The notes: generated by a model from the letters alone, not told the origin. 13,783 nt of DNA from JAGVGK01 sp038064935 (GCA_038064935.1 JBBTRZ010000023.1:1-13783), one strand, 5' to 3'. Positions 6,970 through 12,517 are shown, counted from the first letter of the stretch. Translations and numbers: made by a program.

Positions 6970-7160
6970 AATGTTTTAGATTGCTTTAATCGCTTTGATA
7001 ATGACACGGCCGCAGTCAGAAAACCAGCAGTTACGCCAACCCCTCCCAAAAGTACGGCCCAAGTAATCTTATCAGATAAACCGGGGATGAAGAAGCCAAC
7101 CACCGCCGAACCGAAAACAATCTTGGCCGCATCACTAAGAAAATTGATAATAATCTCCAT
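6966..7160 (-). CDS. Small two-helix membrane protein
   Basis: A 64-aa protein with two predicted transmembrane helices (about 11-28 and 33-53) joined by a short GLSDK turn and ending in a basic tail (LSKRLKQSKTL), probably cytoplasmic. The start lies 3 nt from the stop of the 124-aa gene upstream, and the stop overlaps the next micro-gene by ATGA. The size and hairpin topology recall holins or small pore-like proteins, but no diagnostic motif supports that. I do not recognise the family. Confidence 0.65.
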   Translation of the reverse strand: MEIIINFLSDAAKIVFGSAVVGFFIPGLSDKITWAVLLGGVGVTAGFLTAAVSLSKRLKQSKTL

Positions 7161-7162
7161 AT

Positions 7163-7537
7163 CTATTTCAACGACTCAAAAATGGCCTGTTTTTGGGCTT
7201 CCGTTAATGGCCTAGCGTTAGACGGCGCTTTGAGCGAATCCATAATCGCCGTCTTTTGCTCGTCGGTTAAAGGCGAGGTATTAGAGGGCGCGCGGAGCGA
7301 ATCAAGGATCTGCTGTTTCTGGGCGTCGGTCAGCTCGAGGCGCGCCGCGGGTTCGGTCGCCTCCTGCCGGAGCGCCCAATTACCGATCCAAATAATTACC
7401 CCCACCAAAATAATTGCCACGACAATGAGAATGACGATCGGCCGACGATGAAGCTCGGCCGGGGGCTGGCCGCCGCCGTAAGGAACTTCGGGTTGGTGCA
7501 TTGGGATTTCGCCGTCCATAATTATTCTGATGCCCAT
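7163..7537 (-). CDS. One-helix membrane protein with three 21-residue repeats
   Basis: A 124-aa protein. A Pro/Gly-rich, His-containing N-terminus leads to RR and a transmembrane helix (about 33-54: PIVILIVVAIILVGVIIWIG). The rest is three repeats at an exact 21-residue period, starting at L69, L90 and L111: LT-(D/E)-(A/E)-QK-x-x-I-x-(D/E)-SL-(R/K), with APSN linkers between. The repeats should be amphipathic helices; RR before the helix predicts them outside the membrane. First gene of the minus-strand cluster. Start at 7537; an internal ATG at 7519 (MDGEIPMHQ) is possible. Function unknown. Confidence 0.7.
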   Translation of the reverse strand: MGIRIIMDGEIPMHQPEVPYGGGQPPAELHRRPIVILIVVAIILVGVIIWIGNWALRQEATEPAARLELTDAQKQQILDSLRAPSNTSPLTDEQKTAIMDSLKAPSNARPLTEAQKQAIFESLK

Positions 7538-7540
7538 ATC

Positions 7541-7591
7541 TTAACATATTGATAACTTATTACTTTGTGTTAACATGTTGATAACTCATAA
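7541..7591 (+). promoter_or_regulatory. mntA-hepT promoter with direct-repeat operator
   Basis: A 22-bp direct repeat (7541-7562 and 7570-7591, 19/22 identical, period 29 bp) with the core TTAACAT.TTGATAACT ends at the first base of the mntA start codon. The first copy supplies a -35-like TTGATA (7549-7554) and the second a -10-like TAACAT (7571-7576), separated by 16 nt. TGTTAACA (7568-7575) is also a perfect palindrome. The arrangement suits autoregulation by the antitoxin or complex. It also lies upstream of the divergent 7537 gene. Confidence 0.5.
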
Positions 7592-8031
7592 TGAAAATGA
7601 ATTTGAACGACCAGCAAAAAGAGAAACTAGAAAAACTAGCCACCGAGAATGATCTACGGTTTATCGTGCTTTTTGGATCACAAGCAAGCGGCGCCGCCAA
7701 CAAACAGAGCGACTATGATGTGGCATTGATGTCTCGACACCCCCAACCGCTTTACGCAAATTTCAACCGCTTTACGCAAATCCTAGACCGGTTGAGCAAC
7801 GCCCTGCAAGTGCCTGAACAAAAATTGGATTTAACCGATTTGCACAATGAAGACATCCTCCTGCGGTACCAAATTGTCTTGGATGGCGAGTTGTTGGTTG
7901 GCGACATTGATGATTACGAGAATTTCCGGGTCTTCACTGTCCGGGAATACCAAGGAGCCGTGAGGTTACGAGAACTAGCAACGGCCGTGATTAAACGCCG
8001 ACAAGAATTACTAAGGGGGGCTCTAGCATAA
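7591..8031 (+). CDS. mntA: MntA-type nucleotidyltransferase antitoxin
   Basis: A 146-aa minimal nucleotidyltransferase. MntA antitoxins transfer AMP from ATP to the tyrosine of the HepT active-site motif and so inactivate the toxin. The defining GSx10DxD motif is complete (G29-S30, D41, D43 in FGSQASGAANKQSDYDVA), and KLDLTDL supplies the expected third acidic strand. The length is normal. The hepT start follows after 9 nt, so the two are co-transcribed. Oddity: at 7744-7781 an 18-nt segment is repeated at a 20-nt period, so the same DNA is read in two frames (QPLYAN then NRFTQI). Start at 7591 directly follows the repeated operator-like sequence. An alternative start two codons on is possible. 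Confidence 0.88.
   Translation: MKMNLNDQQKEKLEKLATENDLRFIVLFGSQASGAANKQSDYDVALMSRHPQPLYANFNRFTQILDRLSNALQVPEQKLDLTDLHNEDILLRYQIVLDGELLVGDIDDYENFRVFTVREYQGAVRLRELATAVIKRRQELLRGALA
7744..7781 (+). repeat. Short tandem duplication inside mntA
   Basis: CAACCGCTTTACGCAAAT occurs at 7744-7761 and again at 7764-7781, separated by TT. The 20-nt period is not a multiple of three, so the two copies encode different residues. It is a recent, exact duplication within an otherwise intact gene, or a compensated indel. Confidence 0.85.
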
Positions 8032-8040
8032 ATTTATCAT

Positions 8041-8484
8041 ATGATTCGTGAAGATTTAGTGCGACGAAAAATCAGTTTGATCCAAGATGAATTGGTCCAT
8101 CTTGAGCCATTCAAGAATTTTACCTTAGATGAAATCGCTAAGGATTATGTAAAGCAGGCGGCTCTGGAGAGAATACTGGAGCGAATCATCGTAAGAGCAA
8201 TCGATATCAATAACCACCTGATTACGGCCCTGGCTCTTAAGGACACCTCTCCACCGAAAGACTATAGGGAAACTTTTTTTTGTTTAGCCGATCTAAAAAT
8301 TTATCCCGTTGAGTTCGGAAAGGAAATAAGTAAAAGCGTTGGAACGAGAAACATCCTCGCCCACGAGTACGACGAAGTAGATTATCAAAAAATCTACGGT
8401 TCAATTAATGATTGCCTCCGTGATTATCACCAATATTGCCAGTATATTCTTGATTTCCTTGACGCCCAGATTAGAAAAATGTAA
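8041..8484 (+). CDS. hepT: HepT-type HEPN RNase toxin
   Basis: A 147-aa, mostly helical HEPN-domain toxin, partner of MntA. The catalytic motif Rx4HxY is present as RNILAHEY (R103, H108, Y110); the tyrosine is the residue AMPylated by MntA in studied systems. HEPN toxins dimerise and cut RNA. The length is typical and there is no truncation. The gene starts 9 nt after mntA stops. A GC-rich hairpin with a T-rich tail follows 11 bp downstream. The adjacent housekeeping gene nusA begins immediately afterwards, so the pair sits at the head of a core gene run. Confidence 0.88.
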   Translation: MIREDLVRRKISLIQDELVHLEPFKNFTLDEIAKDYVKQAALERILERIIVRAIDINNHLITALALKDTSPPKDYRETFFCLADLKIYPVEFGKEISKSVGTRNILAHEYDEVDYQKIYGSINDCLRDYHQYCQYILDFLDAQIRKM

Positions 8485-8494
8485 TAATAACCTT

Positions 8495-8519
8495 GTCCGC
8501 GACCGCGGACTTTAATTTT
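8495..8519 (+). terminator. Hairpin between hepT and nusA, weak terminator or attenuator
   Basis: GTCCGC (8495-8500), loop GACC, GCGGAC (8505-8510), followed by TTTAATTTT. The stem is only 6 bp but fully paired and GC-rich, with a U-rich tail: a minimal intrinsic terminator separating the toxin operon from nusA. Because it abuts the nusA start, it could also limit nusA translation or act as an attenuator. The TTTAAT (8511-8516) alternatively reads as a -10 element 6 nt before the ATG at 8523. Confidence 0.45.
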
Positions 8520-9734
8520 ATGATGGACTTGAAGACATTAAGATCGGCGCTCGAGCAACTCGAAGATGAGCGCGGCATTCCCCAAGCGAAAATCTTAGGG
8601 GCGATTGAAGATGCGCTGGTGGCCGCCTATAAGAAGGATTATGGCAAAAAAAGCCAGGTGGTGCGAGCTAAATTCGATCTCAATACCGGCGTAGCTGAAT
8701 TCTATCAAGTGAAACTGGTGGTGGATGAAACGATGCTTACCGACGACGATGGCAAGGGGGCTGGCAACGCCGCTGGCAAGGGTTCCCCTTCTCTTGAAGG
8801 GGAACCCTTGCCAGCAACACCGGCTAAAATCAATTTCAACGAAGACCAGCATCTCCTGCTCGAAGACGCGCGCAAAATCAAGCGCGATGCCGCAATCGGT
8901 GAAGAGATGATCTTCCCCCTCGAAACCAAGAATGATTATGGTCGGATTGCCGCTCAAACCGCGAAACAAGTGATCATCCAGCGAATCCGCGAGGCCGAGC
9001 GCCACTCAGTACTTGAAGAATTCTCCAATCGCGCCGGTGAGATCGTGAACGGCAAGGTTCAGAAGATTGAACGCGGCCACATCTTCGTTGATCTCGGACG
9101 GGCGACCGGCCTCTTGCCCTTCGAAGAGCAAGTTCCCAACGAACACTACGAGCAAGGTGAAAGAATTAAATGTTATCTAGTGGCCGTCGAAGACACCGCG
9201 CGCGGCGTCAATCTGCGACTCTCGCGCGCCCATCCGAAATTCGTCGAGAAACTCTTCGCGCTCGAAGCCCCCGAACTCGCGAGCGGCGCGGTCGAGATTA
9301 AAGCGATTGCGCGGGAGGCCGGTTCGCGCACCAAGATCGCCGTCGCCTCGCGGGAGCGCAACATTGACCCCGTCGGCTCTTGCGTCGGCCAGCGCGGCGT
9401 TCGAGTGAATACCGTGATCAGCGAATTAGGCGGCGAGAAAATCGATATTGTGGAATGGTCAGACAATCCATCAACTTTGATCGAGAATGCGCTCTCGCCC
9501 GCCATCATCAAGATCCTCACCCTCAACGAAGAGACGCGCGAGGCCGTGGCGGAGGTGGTTCCCGATCAATTCTCGCTCGCCATCGGCAAGCGCGGTCAGA
9601 ATGTGCGCCTCGCGGCCAAATTGACCGGCTGGCGGATTGACATCAAGTCGCCCGGGTTCGAAACCGTCGACGACGGCAAGGTTAAACCTTCCACGGAAGG
9701 TTTAACCTTGCCGTCTGATACAATCACACCATGA
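8520..9734 (+). CDS. nusA: Transcription termination/antitermination factor NusA
   Basis: Binds RNA polymerase and nascent RNA and modulates pausing, termination and antitermination. In order: N-terminal polymerase-binding domain (about 1-165), S1 domain (about 172-238, EIVNGKVQKIERGHIFVDLG), KH1 with DPVGSCVGQRGVRV, and KH2 with AIGKRGQNVRLAAKLTGW. No C-terminal acidic repeats, as in many bacteria. 404 aa from the ATG at 8520 (8523 also possible); a TTG at 8493 lies before a hairpin and is less likely. Two 44-bp palindromes are embedded in frame: residues ~85-99 in a loop of the N-terminal domain (AGKGSPSLEGEPLPA), and ~385-399 forming the C-terminal tail (DGKVKPSTEGLTLPS). The stop overlaps the ppa start by ATGA, so the two genes are translationally coupled. 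Confidence 0.96.
   Translation: MMDLKTLRSALEQLEDERGIPQAKILGAIEDALVAAYKKDYGKKSQVVRAKFDLNTGVAEFYQVKLVVDETMLTDDDGKGAGNAAGKGSPSLEGEPLPATPAKINFNEDQHLLLEDARKIKRDAAIGEEMIFPLETKNDYGRIAAQTAKQVIIQRIREAERHSVLEEFSNRAGEIVNGKVQKIERGHIFVDLGRATGLLPFEEQVPNEHYEQGERIKCYLVAVEDTARGVNLRLSRAHPKFVEKLFALEAPELASGAVEIKAIAREAGSRTKIAVASRERNIDPVGSCVGQRGVRVNTVISELGGEKIDIVEWSDNPSTLIENALSPAIIKILTLNEETREAVAEVVPDQFSLAIGKRGQNVRLAAKLTGWRIDIKSPGFETVDDGKVKPSTEGLTLPSDTITP
8772..8815. repeat. REPIN-like 44-bp palindrome inside nusA (copy 1)
   Basis: Perfect 20-bp inverted repeat: arm 8772-8791 (GCTGGCAAGGGTTCCCCTTC), loop TCTT (8792-8795), arm 8796-8815. Each arm contains its own palindrome, AAGGG-TT-CCCCTT. The left arm shares CAAGGGTTCCCCTT with the RAYT flank at 4010-4032; the right arm shares AAGGGGAACCCTTGCC (16 nt) with the array at 4090-4186. 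Read in frame it encodes AGKGSPSLEGEPLPA. It lies in a loop of the NusA N-terminal domain where homologues have no such sequence. Confidence 0.9.
9672..9715. repeat. REPIN-like 44-bp palindrome at the end of nusA (copy 2)
   Basis: Arms 9672-9691 (GACGGCAAGGTTAAACCTTC) and 9696-9715 are perfectly complementary around CACG; the outer C and G of that loop can also pair, giving 21 bp. Each arm holds the palindrome AAGGTT-A-AACCTT. In frame it encodes DGKVKPSTEGLTLPS, the tail after the KH2 domain. It has the same length and design as copy 1 but a different arm core (AAGGTTnAACCTT). No U-run follows, so it is not a typical terminator. Confidence 0.9.
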
Positions 9735-10255
9735 ATCTCTGGCACGATGTCGCACCCGGCACCGCCGACAAAATTAATGTGATTGTCGAGATTAGCCGTG
9801 GCTCGAAAAATAAGTACGAGTTGGATAAGACAACCGGCCTCATCACCCTGGATCGCGTGCTTCACAGCGCTCAAGAATTTCCTTTCGATTACGGCTTCAT
9901 CCCCAAAACTCTGTGGGCTGACGGCGACGCCGTGGATGTGGTCCTGCTCACCACCTATCCCCTCCTCTCAGGGACCCTCGCCCGCGTCCGGCCGGTCGCG
10001 GTGCTTCGCATGGTGGACGGGGGCGAGCCGGATGACAAGATTATCGCCGTGCCGATTGACGATCCGCGTTGGGACCTGGTCAACGATTTAGCTGATATCA
10101 ATCCGCATACAGTTAAGGAGATCAGACACTTCTTCCTTACTTATAAGCAACTGGAGAATAAAGAAGTGACGATTTCGGGGCTAGGACCGCGCGCCGAGGC
10201 CGTTGCCGTCTTCGAGCGCGGACGGAAACTTTACACCGCTAAATATCCCAGTTAG
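9731..10255 (+). CDS. ppa: Family I soluble inorganic pyrophosphatase
   Basis: Hydrolyses pyrophosphate to orthophosphate in the cytoplasm, pulling biosynthetic reactions forward. The 174-aa length is typical. Active-site residues are visible in order: E20 in VEISRGSKNKYE with K26 and E30, R42, Y54 in FPFDYGFIP, and the metal-binding DGDAVD (D64, D66, D69), a slight variant of the common DGDPLD. Later AVPIDDPRW and HFFLTYKQLE also match the family. The ATG lies in the nusA stop (ATGA), so it is read by ribosomes finishing nusA. No sign of damage. Confidence 0.95.
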   Translation: MNLWHDVAPGTADKINVIVEISRGSKNKYELDKTTGLITLDRVLHSAQEFPFDYGFIPKTLWADGDAVDVVLLTTYPLLSGTLARVRPVAVLRMVDGGEPDDKIIAVPIDDPRWDLVNDLADINPHTVKEIRHFFLTYKQLENKEVTISGLGPRAEAVAVFERGRKLYTAKYPS

Positions 10256-10304
10256 AATAGGCCTCTGGCCACATTACTAAAGTTAAGTAATTAAATATTT
10301 AAAT

Positions 10305-10559
10305 ATGAATGACGATACTTCAATGAATAATTTCCCGATTGGCGAACCGCCCTCGAAGGGGCCCGTACTCGGGACCATTATCATCGTCTTACTCATTATC
10401 ATCGGCGGCATTTATATCATCACTTCGCGCCGCGACAGCGAACTGCCACCGCCGCCAGTAATACCCATTGATGATTTTGTTGAAGAACCAAATCCCGCCT
10501 CGCCGCCTTCGCTCGAAGTAGAATTTAACGCCAGCGGCACCGAGTCTCAAGATCTTTAA
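10305..10559 (+). CDS. Small single-pass membrane protein
   Basis: An 84-aa protein with one strong transmembrane helix (about 20-40: PVLGTIIIVLLIIIGGIYII), followed by SRR and a Pro- and acid-rich tail (PPPPVIPIDDFVEEPNPASPP). The basic SRR after the helix suggests the tail is cytoplasmic. It lies 49 bp after ppa and 11 bp before tig, so it is probably in the same transcript. A second in-frame ATG at 10323 is possible. I do not recognise a family; its position between ppa and tig may be shared by related genomes. Confidence 0.65.
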   Translation: MNDDTSMNNFPIGEPPSKGPVLGTIIIVLLIIIGGIYIITSRRDSELPPPPVIPIDDFVEEPNPASPPSLEVEFNASGTESQDL

Positions 10560-10570
10560 TTTTTCTGCCC

Positions 10571-11590
10571 TTGATCGCCATCGAGATCAAAAAACTTCCT
10601 CACTCGACCGTGGAACTTCGGGGCGAAATCGCCGCCCCAGTTTTTGAGTCTCACCGCGCCGCGGCCATCGCGGCGCTGGGCAATGAGGTTGAGCTCCCCG
10701 GTTTCCGCCCCGGCTACATCCCGGCCGAGGTTCTGACGCGTGAGCTCGGCGAGGAGCGGGTGCTTCACCGGATGGCCGAGCTTTGCTTGAATCAACATTA
10801 CCCGACGCTTCTCACTGAACATAAAATTGACGCGCTCGGTCGGCCGAGTATCACGCTGACGAAAATTGCCCGCGGCAACCCGCTCGGCTTCGTCATCACC
10901 ACCGCCGTGCATCCGGAAGTGAGACTCCCCGATTATCGCGCTTTAATTCAAGATGTTAATGTCAAGGTTGAACCTTCCGCAGAAGGTTCAACCTTGACCG
11001 TCACCGACGACGAAGTGAAGGCGGTGATCTGTGATTTAGAAAAAATGCCCGCGGGCAACCGGCCGAACTTGGCCGAACCGGACCTGCGGGAAAAAATTAA
11101 GATCGGCCTGCAACAGGAAAAGAAAATTAAAGCCCGCGACAAGCGACGCCTCGAATTAATCGGGAAAATTGTGGCGGCAACACCGATCGAACTACCCTCC
11201 ATTCTCATTGATTCAGAATTAGAAACGATGCTCGCCGAAATGAAGCATGAGATTAAGCGTATGGGTCTCCCCTTCGATCAATATCTGACGCATCTTAAAA
11301 AGACAGAAGCGGAACTGAAAAAAGATTGGCTGGTACCCGCCGAGCGGCGAGTAAAAACGGGGCTCGCTCTAGACGCGATTGCGAAGCATGAGAAACTCGA
11401 AGCCCCAGCCGAAGAACTTGAAGTGGAAATGAAAAAATTACTCGTGGCCCATCCCGATGCGAACCCTATTCGCGCCCACGCCTACCTCGCCAGTCTCCTC
11501 ATCAACGAACAAGTTTTCCAACTATTGGAGTCGCTGGCGAGATCAGAGGAAAAAGATGAATCAAAAGAAGAAGCGTCCGGCAGTGATTAA
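10571..11590 (+). CDS. tig: Trigger factor lacking the PPIase domain
   Basis: Ribosome-associated chaperone for nascent chains. The ribosome-binding signature is clear (PGFRPGYIP, residues 43-51). The C-terminal helical chaperone region runs from about 145 to 325 and ends in an acidic tail. At 339 aa it is about 90 residues shorter than the usual ~430, because the FKBP-type PPIase domain expected near residue 145 is absent. At that junction lies the in-frame palindrome 10961-10998 encoding VKVEPSAEGSTL (from residue 131). The start is a TTG, 11 nt after the preceding gene, with no clear Shine-Dalgarno sequence. The 3' end carries half of a hairpin shared with a convergent minus-strand gene. 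tig beside clpP is a widely conserved pairing. Confidence 0.93.
   Translation: MIAIEIKKLPHSTVELRGEIAAPVFESHRAAAIAALGNEVELPGFRPGYIPAEVLTRELGEERVLHRMAELCLNQHYPTLLTEHKIDALGRPSITLTKIARGNPLGFVITTAVHPEVRLPDYRALIQDVNVKVEPSAEGSTLTVTDDEVKAVICDLEKMPAGNRPNLAEPDLREKIKIGLQQEKKIKARDKRRLELIGKIVAATPIELPSILIDSELETMLAEMKHEIKRMGLPFDQYLTHLKKTEAELKKDWLVPAERRVKTGLALDAIAKHEKLEAPAEELEVEMKKLLVAHPDANPIRAHAYLASLLINEQVFQLLESLARSEEKDESKEEASGSD
10961..10998. repeat. REPIN-like palindrome inside tig (copy 3)
   Basis: GTCAAGGTTGAACCTTC (10961-10977), loop CGCA, then its exact complement (10982-10998): a perfect 17-bp stem. Each arm contains AAGGTT-G-AACCTT. The outer three pairs needed to reach the 44-bp size of the nusA copies (10958-11001) are mostly mismatched, suggesting an older or eroded copy. 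In frame it encodes VKVEPSAEGSTLT. Confidence 0.9.
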
Positions 11591-11604
11591 ACTAACGGAC
11601 GCTT
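11571..11604 (-). terminator. Hairpin across the convergent tig end
   Basis: AAGCGTCCG (11571-11579) pairs perfectly with CGGACGCTT (11596-11604) over a 16-nt loop that contains the tig stop codon. Read on the minus strand the stem is followed by CTTCTTTTG, making it a plausible terminator for the minus-strand ORF whose stop begins at 11605. On the plus strand no U-run follows. Confidence 0.45.
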
Positions 11605-11860
11605 AAACTAGAACGGGAACCTCCTTTTCATGTTCAAAGACCAAACTCACTAGCGACTTATCAACTATAAACAAATGGTCGCTAAACTTCCTACGATAAC
11701 CTTGGTAAACCGCTTCCCAAAAACTGATTATCTTACTACTATCCAACAATGTTTTGGTTTGCACTATTTGATTAAAACGATACCTATGACCCTTCTTCAA
11801 GGTTATCCGCTGGTTCAAACTCTTCAACCTCTGACTTAAGTAACCATGGTAATTAGTCAC
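11603..11860 (-). CDS. Hypothetical 85-aa basic protein, convergent to tig
   Basis: The only substantial ORF in the 318-bp gap between tig and clpP. A GTG at 11860 (VTNYHGYLSQRLKSL...) is preceded by AGAGGAGG at a 4-nt spacing, the strongest Shine-Dalgarno in the window; the frame stays open upstream to a TTG at 11887. The product is rich in Lys/Arg and aromatics, with no membrane segment (KKGHRYRFNQIVQTKTLL, FWEAVYQGYRRKFSDHLFIVDK). It ends against a hairpin that suits termination on this strand. I recognise no family, but the hydrophobic patterning looks protein-like. It could be a small nucleic-acid-binding protein; that is a guess. It is divergent from clpP. Confidence 0.45.
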   Translation of the reverse strand: MTNYHGYLSQRLKSLNQRITLKKGHRYRFNQIVQTKTLLDSSKIISFWEAVYQGYRRKFSDHLFIVDKSLVSLVFEHEKEVPVLV

Positions 11861-11893
11861 ATTTCCTCCTCTCTTTTCAACATCCAAAAACCA

Positions 11894-11902
11894 TGCTACA
11901 TT
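11894..11902 (+). promoter_or_regulatory. Extended -10 promoter of clpP, probably leaderless
   Basis: TGC followed by TACATT (11897-11902), 4/6 match to TATAAT, lies 6 nt before the ATG at 11909. The layout is nearly the same as upstream of the pilB-like gene (TGC-TATACT, 7 nt, ATG). A weak TTTCAA (11875-11880) sits 16 nt upstream as a possible -35. No Shine-Dalgarno precedes the start. Confidence 0.4.
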
Positions 11903-11908
11903 AAATCG

Positions 11909-12508
11909 ATGTTAATACCAACCGTCATCGAGAAGTCACCCTTCGGCGAGCGGGCTTACGACATTTATTCGCGGCTCCTCAAGGAGCGGATTATTTTCTT
12001 GGGCGGCGTGATTGATGATCATGTGGCCAATATCATCATCGCCCAACTCCTCTTCCTCGAGTCCGAAGGGCCGAAAAAGGATATCACGCTTTATGTGAAT
12101 TCGCCGGGCGGCCAAGTGACAGCGACGATGGCTATTCTCGACACCATGAATTATGTGAAATCCGATGTCTCAACCGTCTGCGTCGGTCTCGCCGCCTCGG
12201 GCGCGGCGATTGTCCTCTCGGCGGGAGCGAAGGGCAAACGCTTCGCGCTGCCTAACGCCGAGATTATGATTCACCAACCGCTCGGCGGGACGGAAGGCCA
12301 GGCCTCGGACATCGCCATCACCGCCAAACAAATTTTGAAAATTAAAGACAAACTCAACAAGATTCTCGCTAAACACACGGGACAAACGGTCGCCCAAGTC
12401 GAGAAGGATTCCGACCGCGACTACTTCATGTCGGCCGAGGAAGCGGTCAAATATGGCTTGGTGGATAGCATTGTAAGAACAAAAGCCGACGAAAAGAAGG
12501 CGGGGTGA
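11909..12508 (+). CDS. clpP: ATP-dependent Clp protease proteolytic subunit
   Basis: Serine peptidase that forms the double-heptamer barrel of the Clp protease with an AAA+ unfoldase (ClpX or ClpC, not in this window). The 199-aa product begins MLIPTVIEKSPFGERAYDIYSRLL, a textbook ClpP N-terminus, so 11909 is chosen over the upstream in-frame codon at 11846, which adds 21 unrelated residues. The catalytic triad is intact: S97 in GLAASGA, H122 in IMIHQPLGG, D171 in DSDRDYFMSAEEA. The residue after the nucleophile is Gly where Met is usual (ASM). hicB starts 9 nt downstream, so the toxin-antitoxin pair may be read from the clpP transcript. Confidence 0.96.
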   Translation: MLIPTVIEKSPFGERAYDIYSRLLKERIIFLGGVIDDHVANIIIAQLLFLESEGPKKDITLYVNSPGGQVTATMAILDTMNYVKSDVSTVCVGLAASGAAIVLSAGAKGKRFALPNAEIMIHQPLGGTEGQASDIAITAKQILKIKDKLNKILAKHTGQTVAQVEKDSDRDYFMSAEEAVKYGLVDSIVRTKADEKKAG

Positions 12509-12517
12509 AATAAACTT

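Noticed and set aside
6966..7160. Two-helix protein as a phage holin
   Set aside because: Only size and topology suggest it. There is no lysin or other phage gene nearby, and it is chained to surface-protein genes.
8493..8519. TTG start of NusA adding nine residues
   Set aside because: The TTG lies at a terminator-like hairpin. The residues before MMDLKTL do not resemble NusA N-termini, and ATG codons follow at 8520 and 8523.
9672..9715. The palindrome at the nusA end as an intrinsic terminator
   Set aside because: No U-run follows, ppa overlaps nusA by ATGA just downstream, and the same element occurs mid-gene in nusA and tig.
11846..11908. N-terminal extension of ClpP
   Set aside because: The 21 extra residues do not look like ClpP, and a -10 element lies just before the ATG at 11909, where the canonical N-terminus begins.
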